A DNA stretch of 64,000 bases from Planctomycetota bacterium (GCA_019456225.1 VRUI01000002.1:62001-126000), one strand, 5' to 3'. Numbered from the stretch's first letter, positions 34,569 to 43,865 are shown. The notes: generated from the sequence alone by a model not told the origin. Numbers and translations: made by a program.

Positions 34569-35708
34569 CTACATCATTTTAAGTTCTGCCTGGAGATAGC
34601 CGCCTAATTTTAATGCGCTAAAGATCGCTATTAGATCTCTTGGCGAGGCACCTATCGAATTTAGAGCTTTTGCCAGTTCTGAAACGGTAACAACTTTGTC
34701 GATCGGTATCAAGTATCCTTCCTCTTCGATAACGTCAAGTGCTGTGTCAGGTACGGTGACTGTTTCGCCGGAATCTGAGAACGGTGATCGAGGCTGGGAC
34801 ACAAATGCCGATTCTTTGACCTTAACTATAAGGCTGCCCTGTGATATCCCACAGGCACTAATACCCACATTTTCACCGACGATGATCGTTCCGGTTTTTT
34901 CATTGATGACCACTATCGCCGGCATATCGACTTCGACCCTCAGCAATGTGATAGTGTTTATAAAAGCCGGAACATCATCTTCATCCATCTCATCGGGAAG
35001 CTTTACCACTACAGTACCGGCATTTTTTGCGGTCGCACTGCCGGAATATTTCTCGTTGATTGCCTTCTTGATATTAACTGCTGTCGAAAAGTCCTTATTG
35101 CGAAGGTTAAGCGTTATAAAGTTTTTGCCGCCGAGATTTTCAATGAATGTGGCGAGTTCTTCTTTTTCAACGTGAGCACCTCCGGGTATTCTTCCCGATG
35201 TCGTATGGTTTTTAGTGGTAGAGGCGGCACTTCCACTCGCAGAGAAACCACCGAGAAAAAGAGCGCCGCTGGCCAGTGCATACGACTGCCCGTCGGCACC
35301 TTTAAGCACGGTGCTCAACAACATTCCGCCCTGAAGGCTGCTTGCGTCCTGAAAGGTTGAAACATCGACGTCTATCTTAGTCCCCAGTATGTCGAATGGC
35401 CCGAGTTCGGCAGTTACCATTACCACCGCGACGCTTCCGGTAGAAAGGTCCGACGGATCTACAGTCAGGTTCGAACGTCTCAGGATGTTGGTGATCATTC
35501 GCGAAGACAGCTTGCTTTTGTCGCCGGTTCCATTTAGACCAACCACCAGGCCTATACCGGTAAGCGGGTTTCCTCGGATTCCTTTTACAGTTGTTATATC
35601 TTTAATCCTGGTTGTTTTTTCTTTAACCCCCTCGGCAGAGGTTATTTGAACCGTCAAAACCGCCACGAAAAACAGGGCCGCAACTTTATATTTATTGTTT
35701 ATCTTCAC
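34569..35708 (-). CDS. flgI: Flagellar P-ring protein FlgI
   Basis: FlgI forms the periplasmic P ring. A signal peptide (AALFFVAVLTVQITSAEG) is followed by the family start TRIKDITTVKGIRGNPLTGIGLVVGLNGTGDKS, and the C-terminus ASPRDLIAIFSALKLGGYLQAELKMM is typical. The start is a GTG at 35708 with GGAAA eight bases upstream. It is 379 aa, as usual. Presence of P- and L-ring genes shows a diderm envelope. Confidence 0.95.
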   Translation of the reverse strand: MKINNKYKVAALFFVAVLTVQITSAEGVKEKTTRIKDITTVKGIRGNPLTGIGLVVGLNGTGDKSKLSSRMITNILRRSNLTVDPSDLSTGSVAVVMVTAELGPFDILGTKIDVDVSTFQDASSLQGGMLLSTVLKGADGQSYALASGALFLGGFSASGSAASTTKNHTTSGRIPGGAHVEKEELATFIENLGGKNFITLNLRNKDFSTAVNIKKAINEKYSGSATAKNAGTVVVKLPDEMDEDDVPAFINTITLLRVEVDMPAIVVINEKTGTIIVGENVGISACGISQGSLIVKVKESAFVSQPRSPFSDSGETVTVPDTALDVIEEEGYLIPIDKVVTVSELAKALNSIGASPRDLIAIFSALKLGGYLQAELKMM

Positions 35709-35770
35709 TTTATCATTTCCAAATAATATTTTATAACTTAATACATTTTAGAATGTCTTATATCAACCGG

Positions 35771-36409
35771 TTAGAATGGCCAGATAAAATCGAGTATTTT
35801 CCCGATCCAGCCGACCTTGCTGTACGTTTCACTTACGCCCTCGTTAGCGATCACCAAATAGAAGTTGGCAACCTGCTCACTTTTAATTGTGTTGTCATAT
35901 TTTATATCGCTTGGCCTTACTATTCCGCTGATGTTTATAATCTGTTTGTCACCGCCTACACTTCGCTGAATCTTTCCGATCACTACGAGATTTCCGTTGG
36001 GGTGGACATCTTCCACTATTACACTCACTTTGTCCTTAATTTCACGTTCGTCTTTTGTTTCCGATTTCCCGTCGAGCTTTTTTTTAGAACTTGTGCCGTC
36101 AGAAATACCAAGGGATGGCAAATTCATATTAATTGGAATCAGAGAATGCTTAATGCCGAGTTTTCCGTCCCATGCGGCGCTGTGGCTGGTTGATTTTTCA
36201 AGCTTTCTTTTAAGTTTATTTTCGATCTCGGTCACTTCGCTTATAACGATAGTGAGGATATCGCCGACTTTTTTTGCGGTGTCATCACCGGTAATATCCT
36301 TCGCATTCTTGTCTCTTTTGGCGAATATCGAGCCTGCACCGACAAACTGAACGTTTACGATCACTGTCAGCACAAATATTATTATTACAACTGTTCTTTT
36401 TCTGTTCAT
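35771..36409 (-). CDS. flgH: Flagellar L-ring protein FlgH without a lipobox
   Basis: The C-terminal two thirds match FlgH: VGDILTIVISEVTEIENK, VIVEDVHPNGNLVVIGKIQRSV, IINISGIVRPSDIKYDNTIKSEQVANF and the ending VGWIGKILDFIWPF. The start at 36409 is chosen because GGAAAGGA precedes it; a frame from 36457 lacks this. The signal peptide (MNRKRTVVIIIFVLTVIVNVQFVGAG) has no cysteine, so unlike enteric FlgH this protein cannot be a lipoprotein. Its outer-membrane anchoring must differ. Confidence 0.92.
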   Translation of the reverse strand: MNRKRTVVIIIFVLTVIVNVQFVGAGSIFAKRDKNAKDITGDDTAKKVGDILTIVISEVTEIENKLKRKLEKSTSHSAAWDGKLGIKHSLIPINMNLPSLGISDGTSSKKKLDGKSETKDEREIKDKVSVIVEDVHPNGNLVVIGKIQRSVGGDKQIINISGIVRPSDIKYDNTIKSEQVANFYLVIANEGVSETYSKVGWIGKILDFIWPF

Positions 36410-36462
36410 GATTTTTCCTTTCCAGAAGCTGATCAAAATCTCATTTCGATTTATCATAAAAA

Positions 36463-37428
36463 CTAAATTGCCGGTGAAACAGTTCCGTCATGATTTACCT
36501 TGCAGGTTATGATCCTTTTTGAATCAATATTCCTTACCTTTATCAACTCACCAAACGCACCTTCGCCTAAAGCCTTTCCGTTGACAGTCAATTTAATCGC
36601 CGCCGTATCGATCTTTATAACCACTTTAGAATTTCGTTTGACTAGTATTTCCGGCTTGGCTTTTGTCAGTAATGAATTACGGATTTGCTGACCGCTCTTT
36701 ATTTTTCTTTTGACGATAAGCCCGACAGGCAGCTTCCATCCCTTTGGCTCGGGATACTTGCTTGCTATCGTTTCGATCTTTATGTTGCTGGAGCTTAGAA
36801 TGGCCCCTGCAGGTATATCTGCTTTGGCGACGATAAGGCGGCGGTTATACATAGGCCTGTATGCAACTTGACTGGTACCTGTCTTTTTACCGCCTAGCAT
36901 AACGTCTACATCTACGACAACCTGCGAGGTTGAAATCCTTTTGCTCAGGCGGGGAACAAATGTTATTTCGCCTTTCTGTGAGGCAAGGACGACGTTTCTA
37001 CAGTTTCTGATAAGTTCATAAGAGGCAATCGACGTATCGGTTTTATTTTTCTTGAGGAACTCGCTCGCCCTGGCAGCGATATCCTTTGCCGATATTATTA
37101 GTTCCCTGCGACCTACTTTGATGTCTTTTGCTCCGCTGAAACTGACATTCTTTGAGGCGATCCTGTATGCGGCAAGTCTGCTTAGAATTGTTCTGCGAGT
37201 TACCGTTATCTTCTGGCCGGCAACGGAGAATTTCCCCAATGTAATAGCGGAAGCTTTCGCGACATCTTCCGGCTTTCCCCGTATTATCGCCACATCACCG
37301 AGCAGCATGGAATCGCCGGTTATATTAATTTCCCTTGGAAGATACAATTTAATCGCACCGGCACTTGCCGCCTGTGTCACAAGGCACGCCGCCGCAATCA
37401 AAGTTAATATTACAATTTTTGTTTTCAT
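36463..37428 (-). CDS. flgA: Flagella basal body P-ring formation protein FlgA
   Basis: FlgA is a periplasmic chaperone for FlgI. A signal peptide (VILTLIAAACLVTQAASAGA) is followed by a divergent N-terminal region. The SAF-like C-terminal domain has RRLIVAKADIPAGAILSSSNIKIE, then LIVKRKIKSGQQIRNSLLTKAKPEILVKRNSKV and GEGAFGELIKVRNIDSKRIITCKV. The 321-aa length is larger than enteric FlgA because of the N-terminal part. It lies between flgG and flgH. Confidence 0.9.
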   Translation of the reverse strand: MKTKIVILTLIAAACLVTQAASAGAIKLYLPREINITGDSMLLGDVAIIRGKPEDVAKASAITLGKFSVAGQKITVTRRTILSRLAAYRIASKNVSFSGAKDIKVGRRELIISAKDIAARASEFLKKNKTDTSIASYELIRNCRNVVLASQKGEITFVPRLSKRISTSQVVVDVDVMLGGKKTGTSQVAYRPMYNRRLIVAKADIPAGAILSSSNIKIETIASKYPEPKGWKLPVGLIVKRKIKSGQQIRNSLLTKAKPEILVKRNSKVVIKIDTAAIKLTVNGKALGEGAFGELIKVRNIDSKRIITCKVNHDGTVSPAI

Positions 37429-37434
37429 TTTATC

Positions 37435-38217
37435 TTACCTGATTAACTGGTTTGCAGTCTGCAGCATTCCGTCGCCTGTTTTGATTGCTCGCGAATTAAT
37501 TTCGTATGCTCTCTGTGCGGTAATAAGATTTACCAGTTCCGATACCATCTGGACATTTGACTTTTCGAGCATACCACCCTGTATCGTTCCATAACCGTTT
37601 TCGCCGGCAATTCCGATAAGAGCGGCTCCACTTGATTCGGTTTCTGAGTAAAGGTTTCCACCCTCTGCACTAAGGCCTTCGGCGTTTGGAAATTTCACCA
37701 GTTGAATTTGCCCAAGATTGCTTTGAGTTTCGTTTACCATTGCCGTTACGGTTCCATCCGAACCAACGCCAAAGGATGTTGCATCCTGGGGTATCGTTAT
37801 CGCCGGTTGAATAGCATATCCCGCCGCGGTAACCAATTCACCGTTAGCATTTTTGAAGAAAGCCCCATCGCGAGTATATCTCGATTCGCCGCTTGGAAGC
37901 ATAACCTCAAAGAAACCATCGCCCATAATCGCCATATCTGTTTTTCTACCGGTGTTTTCCATTTCTCCCGGTGTAAAGACCTTTGCCGTCGCGGCAAACT
38001 TCACACCGCTGCCGATCTCAACCTCAGCCGGTGCGATAACGCCGCTTGCCACTTCCCTTCCGGCTTGTTTAAGCTTTATATAGAGAAGGTCCTCGAATAT
38101 CGCCTGCCTTCTTTTATAACCGTTGGTATTGATATTTGCGAGATTATTGGCGATTGTATCAACCATCTTCTGCTGCGCATTCATGCCCGTCGCTGCTGTT
38201 GAAAATGCTCTTAACAT
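37435..38217 (-). CDS. flgG: Flagellar distal rod protein FlgG
   Basis: The protein begins with the family signature AFSTAATGMNAQQKMVDTIANNLANINTNGYKRRQAIFEDLLY and ends EINSRAIKTGDGMLQTANQLIR. The 260-aa length is standard. AGGAG stands about eight bases before the ATG. It is preceded by the related flgF on the same strand, as in other rod operons. Confidence 0.95.
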   Translation of the reverse strand: MLRAFSTAATGMNAQQKMVDTIANNLANINTNGYKRRQAIFEDLLYIKLKQAGREVASGVIAPAEVEIGSGVKFAATAKVFTPGEMENTGRKTDMAIMGDGFFEVMLPSGESRYTRDGAFFKNANGELVTAAGYAIQPAITIPQDATSFGVGSDGTVTAMVNETQSNLGQIQLVKFPNAEGLSAEGGNLYSETESSGAALIGIAGENGYGTIQGGMLEKSNVQMVSELVNLITAQRAYEINSRAIKTGDGMLQTANQLIR

Positions 38218-38282
38218 TGCTGCTCCTGATATTTAATTAAACTTTAGATTTTTATTTATTATTCATTTTAGACGAAGGCAAA

Positions 38283-39020
38283 TCATCCCATCGCCACGTT
38301 GAGTATCACTTTTGTGCTATCACTTTGTTTAGTCATCACCTTCATACTCGCTTCATACATCCTGCTCACCGTAATGAGGTTGATCGTCTCTCTTACGCTA
38401 TCTACATTCGAGGACTCACGATAACCCTGTTCTACGCTTGATTTGACTGCCGCAACGGGCATCACATCATTCGGTGCAACAAAACAGTTATCTCCGGCAG
38501 GCTTTAACTTTGCCATGTCTGCGCCGAATTCTACCATGCGTATTTTACCAATGTTCGCACCTGCCGCCATTACGCTACCGTCTCCGGCTATCACCAGTTG
38601 GGAGTCACTGATTTCGGCAGGGATCGTGATCGGACCGTTCTTACCTGCTATCAATCGACCCTGATAGTCTATGATCTGACCGTTACTATTGCGGCCGAAC
38701 TGCCCGTTCCGCGTATATTCAGTTTTGTCCGGACTTTCTATAACAAAAAATGCCTCGCCTTTGATCGCCAGGTCCAGCGGTCTTTCTGTGTGATCCAGAT
38801 TCCCTTGTGAAAAGTCAATTACTGACTTAAATTGTATTACACCGCCTGAATCACTCCCGGAACCAAGTATAGCAGTCTGCTCTGCGAGTTTATTGGAGAA
38901 TGAACTCGCTCTTCTCTTAAAACCCGCAGTGTTTGCGTTTGCGATGTTATGGGTGATCGCATGGTACTCCTGCATTAAAGCGGAAGTGCTGGATTTTAAA
39001 TTTGAGCTTACTTCAAGCAT
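38283..39020 (-). CDS. flgF: Flagellar rod protein FlgF
   Basis: This flgG paralogue has EYHAITHNIANANTAGFKRRASSF at the N-terminus, the middle block RPLDLAIKGEAFFVIESPDKTEYTRNGQF, and the C-terminus ETINLITVSRMYEASMKVMTKQSDSTK. It is 245 aa. GGAAAG precedes the ATG. The order flgF-flgG supports FlgF over a second FlgG. Confidence 0.9.
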   Translation of the reverse strand: MLEVSSNLKSSTSALMQEYHAITHNIANANTAGFKRRASSFSNKLAEQTAILGSGSDSGGVIQFKSVIDFSQGNLDHTERPLDLAIKGEAFFVIESPDKTEYTRNGQFGRNSNGQIIDYQGRLIAGKNGPITIPAEISDSQLVIAGDGSVMAAGANIGKIRMVEFGADMAKLKPAGDNCFVAPNDVMPVAAVKSSVEQGYRESSNVDSVRETINLITVSRMYEASMKVMTKQSDSTKVILNVAMG

Positions 39021-39049
39021 TTATATAACTTTCCAATGCAACGGTTTTT

Positions 39050-40252
39050 TTAATTTTGCAACAGCTCATGCTGTTCTTGTTCCTCTATCTGTTTCTGCAT
39101 CTCCAGCTCTTCTTCTTTTGCGACGATTCCTCTGACCGCATCGTTTGTAGCTTTAATAAGCTCATTAATACAAGCTTCGCTAATATCGATCATTTCGGCG
39201 ACAATAACATATCCATCTTTATCATTTTCACATCGTCTTACTTCGGCGGCATTTTGTATGATCCTGTTCGGTGACAGCTCAAATATTACGAGTATTCGTT
39301 CGCCCGTTCTGACTTTCAATGGAGCGATGATCTTCAAACCGGGACCGCTAAGTTCAGTTATCCTGGCGGCAATGAACTGCGGAAGAATATCATTTACAGC
39401 ATCTTCGACAGTTTTTCCACATTGAAAACGCGCAACGTAACCGTGCATGCTTACCGGTGCATGTACGAATTTCCTTCTATTAATAAACCTGATATTATCA
39501 GTATGACTGAGGATCAGTTCCCTGTTCTCGCAACTTACGATCAGCGTGTCGAATTTCCAGAGTACCGCACCGAGTTGGTAAAGTACACGCCATATCTCGC
39601 CTGGTTTCCCCGGGAATTCGTCTTCGGTTTTCAGTTTCAGTTCGAAATGACTGTTCTCGGCGACAACAGCCGTCACCGGGTAGGCATCCTTACTGTGAGT
39701 ACGAGAGATAAGTACGTTTCTTCCGACGGGAATCTGCCTGCTGCTTAGGCCTTTGTGCCTGAAACTGTACTCATCGGGTGAATGAACAGCAGCTTTTTCT
39801 TTAAATCCAAGTTTTTCCTTCAGGGAGATTATCTGCTGGTTGAGATGTTTTCGTTCTACCAGTGTTTTTCCCTTTGAAAAACTTCTCTTCATAACGATAG
39901 ATGAACCCTGGTCAAAAGCTCTAGAAACGGTAAAGATCGAATCGATCTTTTTCAGTTTGCTGCCCTTTGCGATATCCAGCAGCAATTGACTTTCCTCCGC
40001 ATTTAGAGCGAGTCTTTCAAGACTCTTATCAAAGAGATCCTTGCTTATCTCCTCTTCCTTCCATTTGCGGCTTTTTCTATAAAGCATCAGGGCAACGAGC
40101 AAAACACCAACGAGAATAAGCCCGGCGACAAAAATACGAATGTCGGCCATACCCCTTTTGCCGTGAAGACGACTAAAGCCCCTGAGCTTTTCGCTCGTAC
40201 TTAGCGTTTTTACTGAAAAATCAATAAAATTACTTGTAATATATTCGATCAT
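39050..40252 (-). CDS. Membrane-anchored PilZ-domain protein
   Basis: The 400-aa protein has a membrane helix at about 39-60 (IFVAGLILVGVLLVALMLY), a helical region, and a C-terminal PilZ-like domain (about 255-370). That domain contains the Arg motif in NRRKFVHAPV and the ELSGPGLKI stretch corresponding to the D/N-x-S-x-x-G motif, which together bind cyclic di-GMP. A YcgR-like N-terminal part may precede it. It lies between flgE and flgF, so it probably links cyclic di-GMP to flagellar function or assembly. The start is uncertain: an ATG at 40150 with AAGGGG close by is the alternative. Confidence 0.72.
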   Translation of the reverse strand: MIEYITSNFIDFSVKTLSTSEKLRGFSRLHGKRGMADIRIFVAGLILVGVLLVALMLYRKSRKWKEEEISKDLFDKSLERLALNAEESQLLLDIAKGSKLKKIDSIFTVSRAFDQGSSIVMKRSFSKGKTLVERKHLNQQIISLKEKLGFKEKAAVHSPDEYSFRHKGLSSRQIPVGRNVLISRTHSKDAYPVTAVVAENSHFELKLKTEDEFPGKPGEIWRVLYQLGAVLWKFDTLIVSCENRELILSHTDNIRFINRRKFVHAPVSMHGYVARFQCGKTVEDAVNDILPQFIAARITELSGPGLKIIAPLKVRTGERILVIFELSPNRIIQNAAEVRRCENDKDGYVIVAEMIDISEACINELIKATNDAVRGIVAKEEELEMQKQIEEQEQHELLQN

Positions 40253-40266
40253 ATTAACTTTACATA

Positions 40267-41958
40267 TTATCTAATAAGATTAGTCAGTTCTCTAAGAACC
40301 TCATTTGCAACACGAATTGTTCTAGCATTCGCCTGGAATCCGTTTTGTGCCTGGATCATTGTTACGAATTCTTCGGCGACCTGTACATTTGATTTTTCCA
40401 GTCTCTGTCCTTCGATCCTTCCGGCACTACCGCTGCCGGATGTTAGGGCAACCGGATCTCCTGAGTTTGCCGAAGCGACGAAATATCCCTTACCGACACT
40501 TTCAAGGCCTGCCGCGTTCTGGAATACAGACAACTGAATCGTTGCGATAATTTTCTTGGCACCGTTGGAGAATGTTCCCATTATTTTCCCATCGGTCGCC
40601 GAAATACTTGCAAGCTGACCTGCTGTAAATCCATCCTGACCTGTCGATGCTGCTGTCGATGAAATGCCCTCGCCTGTTTTAAACTGCGTCAATCCATCGA
40701 ACATTCCAACCGTACCGGTTGTCATCGATATATTCTGCGTCGTTGAAGGGTCATTGCTAAATCTAATATCGAAAGCCGCTGCAGTATCGGTTAATGACTG
40801 GAATGCTCCATCTGAAGCTCGAAACGTGATGCCGGTAACTCTTCTGTCAACAAGTTGACTTATACCACCTGTCAACTTTGTCAAAACAAAATCCCAGGTA
40901 TTAGACGGGCTGTCATCTTTCACGAAAGCTCCGGAAAGAGTATGTTTTCCGCCCATCGCGTCAAACACGTCAATCGAGGTCAGTTGGGTGTCCTCTCCGC
41001 CCGCTTCAAGCATCTGAAAATAACCTGGAGTTTCAAGTGCCGCACTGCCACCGCCGGTAAATGAAAGATTCATATCGAGTAAGCTGTATCCGGTTGTTTT
41101 GTCAATGAGACGAATCTGACCGTTTACCAGGCTTGCTGTCGCGCCTGTCGCAGATGCAGAATCAAAACCGGCTGCGGAATTAATTGCTGTAACAAGATCG
41201 CCAAGAGTTGAGGTGGCAGCAGGAACAGTCCAGTTGTAGCTCACTGCGGTACCATCATGTTCTGTGCCGGTTATTGCGATTACATCTGCGGCATTGAATG
41301 CTCCGGAATACTGGTCTAATGCATCAAGTCGTGTTGTGCTTAACGCATTTGTGAGACCATCGGAGGCAAGCACGTAAACAGTACCAGAGGTCAAAGTTGC
41401 TGTCGTTGGAGATCCGCCGTCGGCTCTAAGATTACCGGACAGATTGAATGTGGTCGTCGCCCTTGCCTGCATCGCCGCATCAAACGGAATATTAATATTG
41501 GGGTCGCCCAATACCTGGAATCCGTCTGCCTCGCCTTCTGATCCGATCCTCTGAACCCTGTAACCTGTTGCAGGGTCTACTAACATCGAATTGGCGTCAA
41601 CAGCAAAAGAGCCTACACGGGTGAACTGGTTTTCGCTTCCGGTGTTGAGAACAAAATACCCTTCACCCGAAATCGCCATATCAAGGGCCGCACCCGTATT
41701 TTCAAAGCCGCCTTGAGCCATGTTACGTGTTATCGAGGAAATTCCCACGCCGCTTCCGAGTTGCTGTGGGTTTGTACCACCAAGCGTAGCTGTCGGCGAA
41801 GCACCTTTGCTTATATTTTCACTTAACAGCTCCGAAAAGCCAATACTCGAACCTTTAAAACCGGTTGTATTTACGTTTGCAAGGTTATTGCCTGCAACTT
41901 CCAGCATCTGCTGGTGAGCCTGAAGCCCGGTAACTCCTGAGGATAATGCACTGCCCAT
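40267..41958 (-). CDS. flgE: Flagellar hook protein FlgE
   Basis: FlgE polymerises into the hook. The N-terminus SSGVTGLQAHQQMLEVAGNNLANVNTTGFKGSSIGFSELLSE and the C-terminus GQRLEKSNVQVAEEFVTMIQAQNGFQANARTIRVANEVLRELTNLIR are diagnostic. The 563-aa length is larger than enteric FlgE because of central beta-rich domains (~150-330). It follows flgD. Confidence 0.95.
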   Translation of the reverse strand: MGSALSSGVTGLQAHQQMLEVAGNNLANVNTTGFKGSSIGFSELLSENISKGASPTATLGGTNPQQLGSGVGISSITRNMAQGGFENTGAALDMAISGEGYFVLNTGSENQFTRVGSFAVDANSMLVDPATGYRVQRIGSEGEADGFQVLGDPNINIPFDAAMQARATTTFNLSGNLRADGGSPTTATLTSGTVYVLASDGLTNALSTTRLDALDQYSGAFNAADVIAITGTEHDGTAVSYNWTVPAATSTLGDLVTAINSAAGFDSASATGATASLVNGQIRLIDKTTGYSLLDMNLSFTGGGSAALETPGYFQMLEAGGEDTQLTSIDVFDAMGGKHTLSGAFVKDDSPSNTWDFVLTKLTGGISQLVDRRVTGITFRASDGAFQSLTDTAAAFDIRFSNDPSTTQNISMTTGTVGMFDGLTQFKTGEGISSTAASTGQDGFTAGQLASISATDGKIMGTFSNGAKKIIATIQLSVFQNAAGLESVGKGYFVASANSGDPVALTSGSGSAGRIEGQRLEKSNVQVAEEFVTMIQAQNGFQANARTIRVANEVLRELTNLIR

Positions 41959-42026
41959 TGATTATCTCCTTCAATATATAAACGTTTTGCATAATTTGCT
42001 TTTGATTTCTATTATTTAGTTTTGAT

Positions 42027-42461
42027 CTACGGATTATTGAAAGGGTCCATAACGCTTGTAACTTTTTCTGCATCTATAGTATATTCTGTTATCATAAGAT
42101 TTGCCGGGTCAACCTCAGCAACTCTCAGCATCTCCGTGTCTCCAAGCATATCCATTTTGAGTACCTGACCACTTCTGACCACACCGGGAACACCATCGGA
42201 GTTGGTCGAATCCATATCAATAAACGAGACTTTTTTACCGATTATGTCATTGGCAAAGCTTCGCTGAGTGTTTTCGAGCACCTGGTCAAAACTCTGGTTA
42301 AGCCTTTCCAACTGTTCGAGCTGAGAAAACTGCGCAAGCTGGGCGGCCATATCTCCATTGCTCATTGGTTCAAGCGGGTTCTGATTCTGCAGCTGTGTAA
42401 CGAGCAGGTTCATATAATCAAGCTGCAAATTGCTAGATGACCGTGCTGATCCTATTGCCAT
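42027..42461 (-). CDS. flgD: Flagellar hook-capping protein FlgD
   Basis: FlgD caps the growing hook. The N-terminal signature DYMNLLVTQLQNQNPLEPMSNGDMAAQLAQFSQLEQLERLNQ is clear. The protein is only 144 aa, so the C-terminal tudor/Ig-like cap domains of longer FlgD proteins are largely missing; a short beta-rich stretch remains (VRSGQVLKMDMLGD). It is the first gene of the hook/rod operon and has a sigma-54-type promoter 59 bp upstream. Confidence 0.92.
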   Translation of the reverse strand: MAIGSARSSSNLQLDYMNLLVTQLQNQNPLEPMSNGDMAAQLAQFSQLEQLERLNQSFDQVLENTQRSFANDIIGKKVSFIDMDSTNSDGVPGVVRSGQVLKMDMLGDTEMLRVAEVDPANLMITEYTIDAEKVTSVMDPFNNP

Positions 42462-42519
42462 TTTCTAACTCCATATAAACGATTTAAGCGCATTAATACT
42501 TACACCTGAGATTTCAGTA

Positions 42520-42535
42520 TGCAATTTTTGTGCCA
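42520..42535 (-). promoter_or_regulatory. Sigma-54 (-24/-12) promoter of the flgD-flgE hook/rod operon
   Basis: On the minus strand this reads TGGCACAAAAATTGCA, a perfect -24/-12 match with GG and GC 10 bp apart. It ends 59 bp before the flgD start and faces the hook/rod genes down to flgL. Confidence 0.85.
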
Positions 42536-42968
42536 CCTGTTTATCAGCAGGCACAAGCAATCAATGTAAACCTTTTAAACACAAAGACTTAAATTTAATA
42601 CACAATTTCAACAGGACACCAGATGCGCGCATAATTTAAAGCAGAATGGATAATAATTCCCCACCCGAAGGAAGATTTTACCAAATTGTATCGTTCTGCA
42701 GCGGTTTTCGTTTTGCAGGAATTTTTAATGTCTATATTTGCTTGTTTTATTTATACCGGGCATACAGGATATTGTCGACATTTCCCACCTATGGTTTTGG
42801 GCGTTTTTTTTGAATTTTTTTTGCAATTAATTGACAGAAAACGAGAAAAATGCAGATATTTTGAAATTAATGAAGAAAAATGGCGCGTTTTTGAACGTTT
42901 TTTGAGTGGTTATTCAGGGGATAAATAAATTCAACAAAGGGGAAATGTCCGCTCTGCGGACATTTCTG

Positions 42969-43026
42969 GTGTGAAAGAAATCGTGTGAAATTGAACGTGT
43001 GAAAAAGAACGTGTGAAAGGTGAACC
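42969..43026. repeat. Alternating heptamer array (GTGTGAA plus variable unit)
   Basis: GTGTGAA occurs four times at exact 14-bp spacing, each followed by a variable 7-mer (AGAAATC, ATTGAAC, AAAGAAC, AGGTGAA). The array has no open reading frame. Confidence 0.8.
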
Positions 43027-43209
43027 ACTAATCCCGATGTACATCGGGGCTAATTTACACTAATTTTTTATGGGGTATTCTCGCGCGGCGTTCGGCGGGC
43101 AGCGGGCAGCGGAAAAAAAGTAGTGAGGAGTGTGGTGGTGTTACGGGGGCTATAGTATATGTATACCCAAAATGTCGCTCGTCGACATAGCGCGTTCTAG
43201 TGACAAGTT

Positions 43210-43370
43210 GGAAGGTGGCAAGTGGGGGTTGACAGCAATTACTAATTACGAATTACGAATTGAGGAATCGGCCGGAGGCCGAGGCGATTTTATTGGAAGG
43301 TGGCAAGTGGGGGTTGACAGCAATTACTAATTACTAATTGAGGAAACGGCCTTTGGCCGAGGCATTTTTA
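43210..43370. repeat. 85-bp tandem duplication containing heptamers and GGCC hairpins
   Basis: The unit GGAAGGTGGCAAGTGGGGG... starts at 43210 and again at 43295. Each copy contains GCAATTA/CTAATTA-type heptamers (43235-43269 and 43320-43347) and ends in a GGCC-nnn-GGCC hairpin, GAGGC and a T-rich stretch. The copies differ by one heptamer unit and by the hairpin loop. Confidence 0.8.
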
Positions 43371-43383
43371 TTTAAAAACTTTG

Positions 43384-43453
43384 CCACAGAGAGCACAGAG
43401 GGCCACCGAGGAAAAGAGAGAATTTATCCGCGGATTTCGCGGATTGCACGGAT
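43384..43453. repeat. Nonamer-phased arrays
   Basis: Two blocks have a 9-bp period: CCACAGAGA/GCACAGAGG (43384-43401, with a degraded third unit) and TCCGCGGAT/TTCGCGGAT/TGCACGGAT (43427-43453). They are not coding. Confidence 0.65.
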
Positions 43454-43575
43454 TAAAAACTAAAAGCAAAAGATAGTTAAAAGCAAAAACTTGAACCACT
43501 AATTGACACTAATTTGCACTAATTTTTTTTTGGGGATTTTTTCTTTACTTTTTGTTGTTTTCTGGTAATATTTTT

Positions 43576-43629
43576 TTAGCGATCAGCAATTAGCAATTAG
43601 CGATTAGCTGGTTGAACCGCCTTTGGCGG
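43576..43629. repeat. Heptamer array plus CCGCC-TTT-GGCGG hairpin
   Basis: TTAGCGA, TCAGCAA, TTAGCAA, TTAGCGA, TTAGCTG are in 7-bp phase, then GTTGAAC, then CCGCCTTTGGCGG. A homologous array with six units lies at 45173, on the other side of the next gene. Confidence 0.78.
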
Positions 43630-43718
43630 GGCTGGTTTTATTTTAAGAGGTTGGCGGGCGTTACGATTTATTCCCGACGTGAAGCCGGGATGTTCCAGAT
43701 TTAGGGATTTGGGAGATT

Positions 43719-43835
43719 GTCAATTGGGTTGTAAAAAAGGGCAGTTAATTAAATGGACTGGATTGCAGGATACTATTTTACCTAAACCCCCGAAAAAGGC
43801 TCCCGGAGCCTTTAGTTAATAGAGCCTTTAGTTAA
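43719..43835. repeat. 73-bp repeated element, copy A, with bidirectional terminator
   Basis: The core 43719-43791 is one of three ungapped copies (others at 45261 and 49294), 69 of 73 positions identical to each. It is followed by AAAGGCTCC-C-GGAGCCTTT, a perfect stem that could terminate transcription in either direction, and two copies of GAGCCTTTAGTTAAT. It ends 31 bp before the next ATG. Neither strand is open. Confidence 0.85.
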
Positions 43836-43865
43836 TATTATAATTTTGATACTAAGGGATGTGGT

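Larger units (their letters stand above)
42462..43865. other. 1.4-kb repeat-rich spacer between flgD and the secreted-protein gene
   Basis: No convincing gene is seen. The first part holds the flgD promoter and AT-rich sequence. From 42969 on it is a chain of repeats: heptamers (42969-43124), a CCCGATGTACATCGGG palindrome (43033), an 85-bp tandem duplication (43210-43370), 9-bp arrays (43384-43453), 10-bp units (43497-43526), a five-unit heptamer array with hairpin (43576-43629), and a 73-bp element with a bidirectional terminator (43719-43835). Confidence 0.75.

Noticed and set aside
42686-42928. 80-codon plus-strand frame with hydrophobic N-terminus
   Set aside because: It would start at a TTG with poor spacing, is T-rich and low in complexity, and lies in a repeat-rich spacer.
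42969-43629. CRISPR array
   Set aside because: The repeats are 7-10 bp, degenerate and contiguous, without unique spacers of constant length, and no cas genes are present.
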